DNA of 64,000 nucleotides from Larix kaempferi (GCA_027924585.1 BSBM01000712.1:5110501-5174500); one strand, 5' to 3'; shown: positions 1-10,960, counted from the stretch's first letter. A program made the numbers and translations. Notes: generated by a model from the sequence alone, not told the origin.

Positions 1-135
1 CACATCATCAATACAAGTATCCTACCGATACAAGTAACCACATCATCAATACAAGTATCCTACCGATACAAGTAACCACATCATCAATACAAGTATCCAT
101 ACCGATACAAGTAACCACATCATCAATAAAGAAAT
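1..135. repeat. 38-bp tandem repeat, left edge
   Basis: Three and a half copies of a 38-bp unit (first copies begin at 1, 39 and 77, then a 39-bp step to 116) containing CATCATCAATACAAGTATCC. The array enters from the left edge of the window. A related unit of about 41 bp recurs at 1575-1660, so the two flank the larger hairpin repeats. No coding potential is evident. Confidence 0.9.
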
Positions 136-484
136 CACTTTCTCGGAGACCATTTGTCTACGGATCAATTCAGGGACCAAAGTCTGGGGATGATACAATC
201 CCCACTTCTCGGAGACCACACGTCTACAGATCAATTCAGGGACCAAAGTCCGGGGATGATACAATCCCCACTTCTCGGAGACCACACGTCTATGGATCAA
301 TTCAGGGACCAAAGTCCGAGGATGATACAATCCCCACTTATCGGAGACCACACGTCTACGGATCAATTCAGGGATCAAAGTCTGGGGATGATACAATCCC
401 CACTTCTCGGAGACCACACGTCTACGGATCAATTCAGGGACCAAAGTCTGGGGATGATACAATCCCCATCACGTACATTTTGAA
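136..484. repeat. 66-bp tandem repeat with hairpin
   Basis: About five copies of a 66-bp unit; the word CTTCTCGGAGACCA recurs at 205, 271, 337 (one change) and 403. Each unit carries a perfect 6-bp stem GGGGAT, loop GATACA, ATCCCC. Because 66 is divisible by three, long open frames exist by arithmetic alone on both strands. The unit equals the neighbouring 86-bp unit minus about 20 bp, so the two arrays are related. It probably lies between pol and the 3' LTR of the minus-strand copia element. Confidence 0.9.
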
Positions 485-1575
485 CTAGTGGTTCTGGGAT
501 GATGCAATCCCCATCACTTCATTCTCGAAGACCATACGTCTACGGATCAATTCAGGGACCGAAGTCTGGGGATGATACAATCCCCACTTGTCCACTAAGG
601 ACTTCATTTTCGGAGACCATACGTCTACGGATCAATTCAGGGACCAAATTCCAGGGATCATACAATCCCTATCTGTCCACTAAGGACTTCATTTTCGGAG
701 ACCATTCGTCTACGGATCAATTCAAGGAACCAAAGTCCAGGGATGATACAATCCCTATCTGTCCACTAAGGACTTCATTTTCGGAGACCATACGTCTACG
801 GATCAATTCAAGGAACCAAAGTCCAGGGATGATACAATCCCTATCTGTCCACTAAGGACTTCATTTTCGGAGACCATACGTCTACGGATCAATTCAAGGA
901 ACCAAAGTCCAGGGATGATACAATCCCTATCTGTCCACTAAAGACTTCATTTTCGGAGACCATTCGTCTACGGATCAATTCAAGGAACCAAAGTCCAGGG
1001 ATGATACAATCCCTATCTGTCCACTAAGGACTTCATTTTCGGAGACCATACGTCTACGGATCAATTCAAGGAACCAAAGTCCAGGGATGATACAATCCCT
1101 ATATGTCCACTAAGGACTTCATTTTCGGATACCATACGTCTACGGATTAATTCAAGGAACCAAAGTCCAGGGATGATACAATCCCTATCTGTCCACTAAG
1201 TACTTCATTTTCGGAGACCATACGTCTACGGATCAATTCAAGGAACCAAAGTCCAGGGATGATACAATCCCTATCTGTCCACTAAGGACTTCATTTTCGG
1301 AGACCATACGTCTACGGATCAATTCAAGGAACTAATGTCTAGGGATGATACAATCCCTATCTGTCCACTAAGGACTTCATTTTCGGAGACCATACGTCTA
1401 TGGATCAATTCAGGGAACCAAAGTTCGGGGATGATACAATCCCCATCACGTACATTTTGAACTAGTGGTTCCGGGATAATGCAATCCCCATCACTTCATT
1501 CTCGAAGACCATACGTCTACGGATCAATTCAGGGACCGAAGTCTGGGGATGATACAATCCCCACTTGTCCACTCA
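485..1575. repeat. 86-bp tandem repeat with hairpin
   Basis: A regular array of 86-bp units; the word CTGTCCACTAA recurs at 673, 759, 845, 931 and 1017 and continues to about 1380. Each unit has a stem AGGGAT, loop GATACA, ATCCCT. The array is bracketed by two near-identical 150-bp segments (about 430-590 and 1430-1574) that carry the GGGGAT/ATCCCC version and the words CACGTACATTTTGAACTAGTGG. This looks like a higher-order duplication rather than simple slippage. Confidence 0.9.
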
Positions 1576-1660
1576 TCAATACATCTATCATCAAAAGCAT
1601 GTATTTCTTACTAATACATCTAACATCAAAAGCATGTATAAGTAAAACTAAGTATTCTAA
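1576..1660. repeat. 41-bp direct repeat pair
   Basis: Two copies of a segment reading AATACATCTATCATCAAAAG with an adjacent GCATGTAT, spaced about 41 bp. It resembles the 38-bp unit at 1-135. Sequence between here and 1769 is AT-rich with no further structure that I recognise. Confidence 0.6.
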
Positions 1661-1769
1661 GCATAAGAGTCCTAAATCTAAATATTTCTAAGTATCTAGG
1701 TGTAGAGAACAGGTTACCTCATCATCGACCTTGTTGTTCGATGAGACAATCTCATCATCAGTGACTATA

Positions 1770-2960
1770 CTACTCCCCCTTTCGAGGAGGGTCCTTTTGA
1801 GCTACACCAAGCTTGTCTTGGAAGTATTCAAATTTCACTCGAGACAGAGGTTTGGTTAGTATGTTGGTAACTTCTTCACTTGAGGTAGGGGTTTGGTTAG
1901 TACATCGGTAACCTGTTACAAATTCAAACTTTATAGTTCCTTTCTGCGTCATATATTGTTAGATCCCTATGTTCTTTGACTTATCATGGAACACTGGATT
2001 CTATGTCATCTTGATACAACTCTATTTGTCACATAGGATCACAGTTGGTTCTATCTCTAATTCAAACCAATCCTGAAGCCAAACTTCTTCACAACTAGCA
2101 GAGCATATATTCCGCTTGTGCTAAGAACCACACTAGACTGCTTCCAGCTAAACAACAAGATCATGGCTGATCCCAGACAATAACATCCTCTCGATGTGTT
2201 CTTCCTATCTGATACACTTTCTGCCCAATCAGCATCTGAGTAGCCATCTGAAGTCATGATCTCCAAGATAGCATAGATCAAAGTCTATTGTATCCTTTAG
2301 GTGCCTCATCACATGCTTTGCAACTATCAGGTGAACACATCTAGTTTCCACTAGATACTGACTCAAGGTGTTCACACCAAAGCATATATCTAACCTAGTA
2401 TATGTTAGATACATCAATGACCCAATAATTTGACTGTACAGAGTTATATCCACTAACTCTGATGAGTCATCCCCCAACAGCTTCAAGTTGGAATTCATAA
2501 GAGTGGCCATTCCAACACCTCAAGTCCTTTTAATATTTCTCAGCATACTTTCCCTGGTTGAGAAAGATTCCTTCTGAGCCTTTCCATACTTCCAGAAGTA
2601 ATGCATCAAACTAAGATCTTTCATTTTTATTTCTGCAGCCATCTCGTCAGATGGGTCTACTGATATAAGCCTCAACATCATTCGATCTCTGTGGTGAGTT
2701 CCTTCTTGCATCCAGTTCATCTGTGTATAGAAACCATATTCAACCTTGTAACAAAGGTTGTGATCCACATTACCCATGATGATCATTAAGCTCATCAATT
2801 GACTATCGATCCTGGGTACCCATACAGAACCTAATTCACACTTCTTCTCTAGTTACACCATTAAGAGAATGGTCTTATCTATCCACTTGGAGCAAACATC
2901 TTATCATGATTCTCTTCCTCTTTCTAAGAGAATCTTCTAGACATGAGCCTTCTATATTTT
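1770..2960 (-). pseudogene. copia pol remnant: RT end and RNase H
   Basis: Pieces of the copia polyprotein C-terminus in broken frames on the minus strand. At 2520-2640 is a block like the RT segment that reads (M)KDLxLMHYF. At 2229-2510 is the RT connection segment (LYSQIIGSLMYLT, then RLDICFGVNTLSQY). At 2057-2281 is RNase H (GYSDADWAESVSDRKNTS). At 1770-1952 is the terminal block (NILTKPLSRVKFEYF, DKLGV) ending in a stop just before AGGGGGAGTAG. The order RT, RNase H, end is correct. Frameshifts separate the blocks, and upstream of 2800 the match fades into many stops. It cannot encode an active enzyme. Confidence 0.85.
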
Positions 2961-4450
2961 GTTTGATTTTTAAATCTTCTTGTTGAACATCCATCACTTG
3001 TTCGGTGTTCATCATTCTTCATGATCTTTCCTACAAATCAAGATTAAGTATATGATTAGTAATACTTCATAATCATCAAATCACGTTGACATAATAACCT
3101 ATTATGCATACATATATCATTTACATAGTTATGCAACTATCTTGACCAATACTTTGGCACAACACTTTCCCATATCCTGTATGCATACAGTGGCTATCTA
3201 GATTCCTTCCATCTCTACCAGAACATACTATCGAGATTGTGCACAGCTCTCAGCATGTTAGCAAAGAGGTTTCATTCTAGACAAGCAACAATGGAATGTT
3301 TGTCCAACTTACCAATCATATGCATATTAGTAGTATAATGTTCAATGCTCTATGAATGTTTACACTCAGCATGATATATTCTAGGAATACAAATATGCAT
3401 ACAAGCAATATCATTTACTATTTCAAATAACAACTCAAATACTTATCTTTTATGTTTGTGTGGTTGCCTCCCGCTTGATCTTCTATATGTCTTTTGAACT
3501 TCTATTCATTCTGTACCACTGTGCATGCTCAAGTGTGCACTAGTGTCATCCTCATGATCTCATACACAAACATACATTCATTAGTATATTCTCAACATTA
3601 TAGTTCTAAATAATCTTGAAAATGTATAGTCATGATTATAGATAATATTCAAGGTTTCAGGGAAGTCTTCTTTTACTCAAGCATATTCTTGTTTGATCTA
3701 GTTAGTTAAATCATCAACCAAGATAAGGGACATAATATGCATAAACCCTTGATTACTAACTTTATGAATAAGCATAACCAATCATACCAAGTATACAATG
3801 TAAGATTCTAACATGAAATACCTGGATTAGTATACCTGCTTAGTTATGTACAACATACCTAAACAATCTCTTCAATGATTTAGAGATCCTGAGCTAGAAC
3901 CTGCATGTCTTATAAGTTAAGCATAATATAACAAAGTTATACATACCTCATAAGTAGAACAAAGATTATGGATGAGTCTTTGTCTTCATGATGTCATGGT
4001 CATGGAACTTGATTTGTCTTTTGTGATGTACCTGTATCTTGTTATCAGACAACATCAACCTCACACAACACCATAATGCATTAGTACAATCATATATCCC
4101 TAATCAATGAATGTCTTCGATCATTCACATGCATTCATACTGTTACTAGGGTGATTCTAACATTAATCAAGATTGTACTAATGAAGACAAACACATTATG
4201 AACTTAATCAAGAATTAGATTTCAAGACATACCTGAACCTCCTTAAGTCATACCTGTCGAGACTTCTTATAGTCTTCTTATGTAAGGCCTTAGCCTCAAC
4301 TCCCCCTGAAACTTGATCTTGAGCTTGATTAGGGTTTGCTAGAGAAACCTTAAAAATTCAATCTTTGAATTTCACACTTCTGAATGGATGGAAGGATGTG
4401 TCTTGCTGAGCTGATCAAACTAGCATACTTCAATTTTGAAATCTCCAAAA
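2961..4450. other. non-coding stretch inside copia element
   Basis: About 1.5 kb of AT-rich sequence between the pol remnant and the leader repeats. No frame longer than a few dozen codons and no recognisable motif on either strand. It probably replaces the missing gag and integrase part of the copia element. Confidence 0.5.
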
Positions 4451-4479
4451 TTTGACCACTCAAAATTGCCTTCGAAACT

Positions 4480-4800
4480 TCTGGATCTTCTGGACAGGAA
4501 CCCAAACTAGGGTTTGATGAAGCCCACCCTTATGTCCAATCAAAAGGTTCGATTCAAGGCTCTAAGCTCTTATTTTTCTGAGGAGCTTCTAGCCGTGGTT
4601 ACAGACTTCAAAAATTCCAACTTTTGCTGAAGCCCTAATTTTCCATCTTTCCGATCAAAATCTCGAACTGGGGTTTGATCAAGCCCGGTCTTCTACCCAA
4701 TCAAAAAATTCAATATTGGTCTCTAAATTTCTATTTTTCTGAGTAGCATTCAGCCGTGGATTCTGATTCCAAAAATTCTAACTTTCTCCGAAACCCTAAA
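4480..4800. repeat. diverged tandem duplication, ~180 bp
   Basis: Two diverged copies sharing, in order, CTAGGGTTTGATGAAGCCC or similar, CCAATCAAAA, CTAAG/AATT..TATTTTTCTGAG and AGCCGTGG. The first runs about 4480-4640 and the second about 4655-4800. Located in the leader region of the copia element, downstream of its primer site in element orientation. Confidence 0.7.
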
Positions 4801-4919
4801 TTCCGGAAGCCATGAATAAAGGTGCTCCAAAAATAATTATGTTTTGACAGAAATATGTACCTGATTGTTTCTGCTATAACTCCGAAATTTTCGCTCCACA
4901 GGGTCTGAAAACTTTTTTT

Positions 4920-5295
4920 GCAGTATCCTGACCTATCATCTTTCCATCCTGACAGGTCTGACCTCAATTGGATTTTCTGAGAGAGAGTTATGCCAAGTGT
5001 CGCAACGTGACCTGTTTATGGGATAAAACAGGAGAGCGAACTTGTATGGCTTGCCACATGTCACTGTTTGAACTTCGCCCTCTGAAAACTTTTCCTGAGA
5101 TAGCTAGTCCTGTTATATTTCCATCCTGACAGGTCTGACCTCAATTGGACTCTCTGAGAGAGAGTTATTCCAAGTGTCGCAACGTGACCTGTTTATAGGA
5201 TAATACAGGAAAGCGAACTTGTACGATGTTCCACGTGTCACTGGTTCAACTTCGGCCTCTGACCAAGTTTCCTGAGATAGTACATTCTGTGTAAT
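4920..5295. repeat. tandem duplication, ~183 bp, well conserved
   Basis: Two copies beginning near TTTCCATCCTGACAGGTCTG at about 4938 and 5120. They share CTCAATTGGA, TCTGAGAGAGAGTTAT, CAAGTGTCGCAACGTGACCT and CACRTGTCACTG. The similarity is high compared with the surrounding decayed sequence. In the leader of the minus-strand copia element. Confidence 0.85.
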
Positions 5296-5639
5296 ACCTT
5301 TCACTTTTTACGAAATTTCATTTGGAGCTTCCTAGCCCAAGTTATGACCTTTTTTCCTAGGTCACCTGATTTTGACTGAGATCTGGAAGAGGCAGAAACC
5401 CTAACTTGTACTGATCATAACTCACAAAGTACAACAAATCTGAGGGTGCCGTTTGGATACAAGGTACCTGTGGATGTTATCTTTGACTTGTAAACTTTTC
5501 ATATCCTGAACCTTTGCATAAATGGATTTATAGCGAAAGTTCCTCGATGACTAGTTTTTGCTATGTAAAACCCTAACCTTCAAATTGTCGTAAGTAAAGC
5601 AAGTGTCGTAAGTGCCATACCTTGCCTTCCTTCAGGTTA

Positions 5640-5651
5640 GCTCTGATACCA
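5640..5651 (-). promoter_or_regulatory. primer binding site, initiator Met tRNA
   Basis: The minus strand reads TGGTATCAGAGC directly after the LTR terminus. This is the classic copia primer site, complementary to the 3' end of plant initiator methionine tRNA. It fixes the orientation of the element: 5' LTR to the right, internal region to the left. Confidence 0.92.
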
Positions 5652-6248
5652 TGTTAATATTTAATATGCTAAGACAGAAAATAGAAGCATTACATTCCAT
5701 TTCACAATAATAGCATATACAGGATCGCTGAAGAAACAACAAGCACAGCATAAACACAAGAGACAGAGATTTATCCTGGGAAACCCTCATGGGGTAGAAA
5801 ACCCAGCAAAGCTTCCTCAATATAGATGACCAGTAATATACAAAGATGCAAACCCTGAGCATAAGCTCCTTCTTCTCCATAGCAGACCTCTCCTCCACAA
5901 GTGCGCTACTCTCAAGTGAGTGAGTGTGTGGAATGAGGAATACACCTCCTCTATTTATACACAACTCTTCCTTTAACTTTTACACAGAACATGTAGGCTC
6001 GTATTTAACCAATGGGTTAAATACCCCACTACAACTGACTGGGCCAACCCCTCTAGGGTGGTCTAATAACCCTTTGACCCACTTAACACATACAGGGCCG
6101 ACCCCCACTAGGGAAGTCTAATAACCCAAGTTACCACATTCCGGCGGAGGAATAAACATCTCCGGATATACAATAAGATCTTCGCGGAGGAATGAATCAT
6201 CTCCGGAATAATAAATATAATATTCTTTGAAGTTACAATATCTCAACA
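5652..6248 (-). mobile_element. copia 5' LTR, 597 bp
   Basis: On the minus strand the LTR starts TGTTGAGATATTGTAAC at 6248 and ends TATTAACA at 5652, immediately before the primer site. It contains a U5-like block reading AGGGTTTCCCAGGATAAATC on the minus strand, of a kind common near the transcript start of plant LTR elements. The two clustered CTCCGGA motifs at about 6165-6215 are direct repeats inside the LTR. There is no partner LTR in the window, so divergence cannot be measured. Confidence 0.85.
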
Positions 6249-6845
6249 AACTTTGCAATTCCCCCGTACTGAAATACTCCAAGTGCTTCTTCAATGGTCA
6301 GCTCTTCTTCTCTATAGGAGGGTTTGGACATTCTTTGGTTAGATAATGGCTGTGATAGTCAGATGATAGAAGAATATTAGCTCAGGGAATGATCGCAAGA
6401 AAATTCTAAGTGTTGAGTAACGCCCGCGAGTCCTGTAGCGACGTTATTTATAGGCACAGCTGGGTCCTCCCCGTGCCTCCCAATGGCTATATGAGCATTT
6501 AATGAGTTGTCCGTTGGCCAATTTGATCAAATACTTCCGTATCTTCTGTCGTCAGTGTGTTCAGAATGGCTATCTTTCCTTTAAATGCTCGAGCGGTTCG
6601 TTGCAATGGTTACATAACGGCTATTTTTCTGAGTCTTGCGCTGAGTTGCGCGGCAAGCCATCTGCGATCCTGCGCAGTTACTTCGCAGTGCCAAAAAATT
6701 TCCATTGAGCTGCACGGCAAGCCATCTACGATCCTGCGTAGTTTTTTTTTTTTTTTTCCGCGCAGCTTCAGCAGTGTTGCGCGGTACACACATTGCTCTA
6801 TTTAACATACATGTACAGACTCTTTTCCATTTCCAGTGTCCAATT
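6249..6845 (-). other. post-pol region with TATA box and short ORF
   Basis: About 600 bp between the gypsy pol stop and the copia LTR. On the minus strand there is TATAAATA at 6445-6452. About 114 bp downstream an ATG at 6329-6331 opens a frame reading MSKPSYREEELTIEE, which stays open up to the copia LTR junction at 6249 and ends inside the LTR. I do not recognise the peptide. It could be an ORF downstream of pol, part of a different element, or chance. The stretch also holds a 64-bp duplication and a 15-base T run at about 6725-6739. Confidence 0.45.
6646..6740. repeat. 64-bp duplication rich in CTGCG
   Basis: Two copies of CGGCAAGCCATCTRCGATCC followed by TGCGYAGTT, beginning at 6651 and 6715. 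CTGCGCAG-type words are also dense in the gypsy LTR (around 13880-13940 and 15100-15260), hinting that this stretch belongs to the same element. Confidence 0.75.
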
Positions 6846-9700
6846 TCAACTATACCTGACACTTGGAAATCTCTTTCTCTTCTTATCATTCAGGATGCTG
6901 CGAAGCAAGGCTGTCGCTAACTGGACTGCACCAGTGTTAGTAACATGTATTACAGTATATGGACCAAGCCAATGCATCTTAAATTTACCAGGAAATTTCA
7001 TGAATTTGTTGTCATATAGGAGGACTAGGTCACCTACCTGAAAGCACTTGTTCTTTATATGGCGATCATTCCAAGCTTTCTCTCGGTCTTTCTGAGCTTG
7101 CTGGTGGAAGCCAGCAATGAAACGATCTTACTCCAACCCAACAAGGTGTAGCAACATTTCTTCTAATGCTGCAGGTTGTCCTGTATGCCAACTGAAAAGG
7201 TGTGTGTCCTATCAATTTCTTGTAGGTTGTCCTGTATGCCCATAATACAGAAGAGACACGCAGATCCCAATCATCTCTATTCACATTGCAGACCTTAGTC
7301 AGTGCGTTCTCCAGAATTTTATTGAAAGCCTCTACAGTGCCATTCACCTATGGATGATATGGAGTACTGCGCTGATGACGAATCTGGAATTCCTCTGTAA
7401 GTGCCTCAATAGTCTTGTTCAAAAAATGAGTACCTTGGTCACTCATCAAAATTTTCGGACAGCCAAATCTTGACAATATTTCTTCAAAGATGAACTGCGC
7501 AGCAGTACTAGCACTGCATTCCTTGATTGGTTTTTCTTCTACCCATCTGGTGAGGTAATCACTAGCAGTGATAATATACCTTGCACCAATTCTCTTCCCT
7601 GGTGGGTTTATAGGACCCACAAAATCAATTGCCCATTTCTCAAATGCCTTCAAGGTCAACTATGGATTTAATGGCATTTCATCTCTTTGTGAAGGTCTCC
7701 ATGTCCTTTGACAAACATAACAGTTCCTGCAGTATTCTTTGGAATCTCTGTGGATCGTGGGCCACCATAGCCCTGCACGCAATATTTTCTACGCAGTGGC
7801 CCTTCCCGCATAATGACATCCCGCGACCCCCGAATGCACGTCGGCTAGAATCAATGGTTTCTCATGATCTAGTACGCACCTGCGCAGGACTTCATCCCGC
7901 CCGAGTTTGTATAGCTGGCCTGCAATTATAGTGAAGTTCGCGATGCGCACCACTAGCTGCTTCTTCTGCTGGACAGATAGTTCCTACAGTGCCAGCCTTG
8001 TTATTAAAAAATTAATGATATCCTTGTAGTAGTCATCAACAACCTGTATACTAAATAACTGCACATCAGGAAGACTGTCTTCAATATTCGTCGACTCTTC
8101 TCCTAACTCAATCCTCGATAGATGATCAGGTCCCAAGTTCAGTCTACCTGGCTTAACAACAATCTCAAAATCATACTCATGTAATAGCAACAGCCATCTG
8201 CATATGCACCCCCCTAACACTAGCTTATTGACCAGATACTTCAATGCAGAATGGTCAGTGAACATCGGGAAGTGTGCACCAAGCAAGTAATGCCTAATTT
8301 TATGTAGGGCATATACCATTGCAAGGCCTTCCCTCTCGGTTGTGATATAGTTCTTCTCTGTTGTTGAGAGCTTCCTACTCGAAAATGCAATGGGGTGGTC
8401 AATACCTCCTTCCCCCAGTTGAGCTAATACAATTCCCAATGCAATGCATGACACGTCGACATGGACATGAAATGGTTTCGACCAATCTGGAAAGACTAGA
8501 ATTGGCGCAGTCACCATCTTTTCTTTTAATGTATAAAACCCTTGTTCGCATTCCGCATTCCAGATGAATGATGAGTCTTTCTTTAGCAGTTTTTCCATTG
8601 GTGTGGTTATCTGCGCATAACCCTTTATAAATTTTCTATAGTATCCAGTATGACACAAGGTAGAGCGCAACATCTTGACTGAAGTTGGTGTTGGAAAGTT
8701 CACAATTATTGCGATCTTCGTAGGATCCACCATCAATCCTTGCTTACAAACAATATTCCCCAGTAGAATTCCATAAGGGACACAAAAAATGCACTTCTTC
8801 AGATTCAAAGAGATCTGATGCTATTGACACTTCTCAAGCATCATCCTAAGGTTCGCACAATGGTTCTTCAATAGGCCAAAGACAATCCAATCATCAAAGT
8901 AGGCTTCCAGAAACTTATGCATAAATTCTTTGAATGTCGCAACGACCACTCTGGATAATATGGCAGGTGCATTCTTCAGGCCAAAGGGCATTATTGTGTA
9001 TTGGAATGACCCCCATTCTGTAGCAAACGTCATCTTATGCCTATCTGCGAGATCAATCCTGATCTGATTATATCCGAAAAAACCATCAGTAAAATAATAG
9101 GCCTCATTCCCACCAACATTATCGAGTACTTCATCTGTGAAAGGAGTAGGGAATGGGTCGTGCATGGAAGCATCATTCAATTTTCTGAGATCAACACAAA
9201 TCCTGATCTCTCCCTTCGCTTTCTTATCTTGAACGACCATGGGACTAATCGATTCTGATTCCTCAACAGGTTCAACGATTCCTGCTTCAAGCATTTTATC
9301 CAGCTCTGCGCGTACTCTTTCTTTGTAGTGCGGGTTTAGTCTGTACGGTCTCTGCTTTACAAGTTTTGCACCTGGCTTCAAAGGTATTTTCATAACTCCT
9401 AGGTCTCCCAGAATTCCCTTCATTTCTGTAAATTTTGTTGGAAACAGCTCCTGATACTCACGTAGGGTGTCTGCGATCTCTGAAACAATCTGATCGTCCC
9501 AATAGTCTCCAATTGCTGCGAACTTTGGTTCTTCTTTTGTGCCAATATTCACTTTCTGTGTTTTTACTGGTCCGCTCATATATGGAATTTCTAACGGAGG
9601 TCCTTCTACGTCACATGCACCCTCCAACTCTGGTATGTTTATATTGCGCGGATCGTCATCATCATCTTCATTTCCATCATCAATGTCTTCAGCTAGGTTG
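6846..9700 (-). pseudogene. gypsy pol: RT, RNase H, integrase
   Basis: One reading frame on the minus strand from about 10300 to 7180, broken by in-frame stops at 8821, 7984, 7789, 7660 and 7348, all TAG. RT (about 9500-8600) keeps CVDLRKLN, MPFGLKNAPA and the catalytic YFDD. RNase H (about 8450-8150) keeps VHVDVS, TEREGLAMV and FTDHSALKYL, so its acidic residues are present. Integrase (about 7960-7060) has the zinc-binding H-x6-H and C-x2-C, then AIDFVGP, LMSDQGTHF and NGTVEAFNK, so the D, D, E triad is present. A one-base insertion near 7178 shifts the frame. After it the C-terminal part reads DLVLLYDNKFMKFPGKFKMH and HWLGPYTV, ending at a stop at 6846. The protein is dead through stops, but its catalytic residues have been preserved, suggesting moderate age. 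Confidence 0.92.
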
Positions 9701-10310
9701 TAACACTCGATAAGGTGTTCTTCATGTTCCTTCCATTCTGAGTGTAGGTGCGCAGGAACATCACTTGCCCCGAAAAATTCCTGCAATGTCATATTTCTAT
9801 GAGGACAGTCATCCCTGAATATGTGTTCTTTAATTATTTGCAATGCCTCATGGATCAGCGGATCCTCGTCCTCAAAGCGGAAGTCCTTCTGGAATTTGGC
9901 AGTCAACATCTCCCAATCAGTGGTCTCTCTGCGCAATTCCAGGTCTAGGTACCATTTCTTTGGAATGTCATCATCCAGCGTATGTACAAAGAGATGCACC
10001 CATTCTGTGTGTGGCCTTCCTGCCCATGCCTGTGAACAAACTTCAATGTGTTGAATAGGGTCTGTCTATCCATTAAAATTTTCAAAAGGTAAGGTAACCT
10101 TTTCAGCAAACTGAATATGCATCTTAATTCTGCATTGATCCCAAGTGGTCAATGTCTACTTGTGCACATTCCACCATCTGGAGAGTGTGTCACGCAGTGC
10201 CATATCTAGTGCTGGTAGTCTGTGCTCATCTGCAATAGCTGTAGTGTATTCTTGGATGAAAGTATAAACATTAGCAGAACCATCATATGTGGGGATAGCA
10301 CTTACCTCCT
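9700..10310 (-). pseudogene. gag-like extra domain between protease and RT
   Basis: In the same frame as RT and directly upstream of it. It starts around SAIPTYDGSANVYTF, continues with ALRDTLSRWWNVHK and TLTTWDQC, then PIQHIEVCSQAW, then WVHLFVHTLDDDIPKKWYLD, LELRRETTDWEML and FRFEDEDPLIHEAL. Two in-frame stops (after WNVHK and after ENFNG) interrupt it. The spacing of WW, tW and hydrophobic residues resembles a retrotransposon capsid domain, but it is separate from the real gag at 11078-13114. An acidic linker (DDGNEDDDDDPRN) follows before RT. I recall similar segments in gymnosperm gypsy proteins, but its function is unknown to me. Confidence 0.65.
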
Positions 10311-10960
10311 TCCCGATCTAGCACAGTGATTTCGTAACCTACGCGCACGTTCTTGCTGATACTTCATGCATCCGGCTTTGCCAATTTTCCAGCCCTGCCT
10401 CCGAATTAGAGACGCAGGAGCTGTCACATCTCCAACTGAGCTTGCCATTTGCGATAGGATTAATGTAATCTTCCTGGTTCGCTGTGAGCTGGTATAGTCT
10501 GCCCAAGTCTTGAGCCTTGGATTCCTCCTGAACGGCTCGCTGTATCTATCACCATCTGCAGGATCCAACGGTGCGATGACCCTAAGATTCTTTCCTTCAA
10601 ATATCCTCTTCTTTGATTTTAAGTCTATGATAGCCAAGTTATCCATAGCCCAATTAATTCCTAGCAGTGCAGGAAAAGGATGACTATCATCCACAATCTT
10701 GATAACTTCAAAGTTTATATGACTTTGGACTCCATTGATGTCGACTATCACGTTAGCTAACTGGCCAAAAGGTATGACTTTCTCATGGTTAGCCATTCTT
10801 AACTAGATAGGTAACCATGACAACTTTGGTCGACCCATCTACTGCCATGTCTGCTTAGTTAAGACATTTACTTCAAAGCCCAGATCAAGTATGACTTCAT
10901 CCATTTCAAAATCTCCAATCTGCGTGGTAAGTCTCATTTCTCAGCCCGTTCTTTTATGCT
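10302..10960 (-). pseudogene. gypsy aspartic protease region
   Basis: Minus-strand translation gives ILDLGFEVNVLTKQTW, a retropepsin-like active-site segment in which the DSG/DTG triad reads DLG. It is followed by stops and then by ANHEKVIPFGQL and HPFPALLGINWAMDNL, the conserved flap and alpha-helical part. The last block, to 10302, is in a different frame from RT, so a frameshift or programmed shift separates PR from the downstream domain near 10300. Stops at about 10860 and 10803 break the frame. Confidence 0.75.

Larger units (their letters stand above)
1..6248 (-). mobile_element. Ty1/copia element, decayed, 5' LTR at right
   Basis: Interpreted as one minus-strand copia element. It has a 5' LTR at 5652-6248, an initiator-Met primer site at 5640-5651, a long non-coding interior, pol C-terminal remnants at 1770-2960 and a repeat-rich tail running off the left edge. 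Single-element membership is inference: no second LTR is inside the window, so the left part could belong to a different copy. Gag, protease and integrase are not recognisable in the interior. The base pairs just outside the LTR (AACTT, 6249-6253) would be the target duplication. Confidence 0.55.

Noticed and set aside
46-483. Long open frames on both strands encoding 22-residue repeats
   Set aside because: The 66-bp repeat is divisible by three, so any frame without a stop in one unit stays open. There is no start context, conservation or neighbouring gene to support a protein.
1-1575. CRISPR-like array
   Set aside because: Units are contiguous with no unique spacers, and the context is a plant retrotransposon.
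8361-10058. Plus-strand ORFs opposite the gypsy RT region
   Set aside because: Shadows of a well-supported minus-strand pol frame with catalytic motifs.
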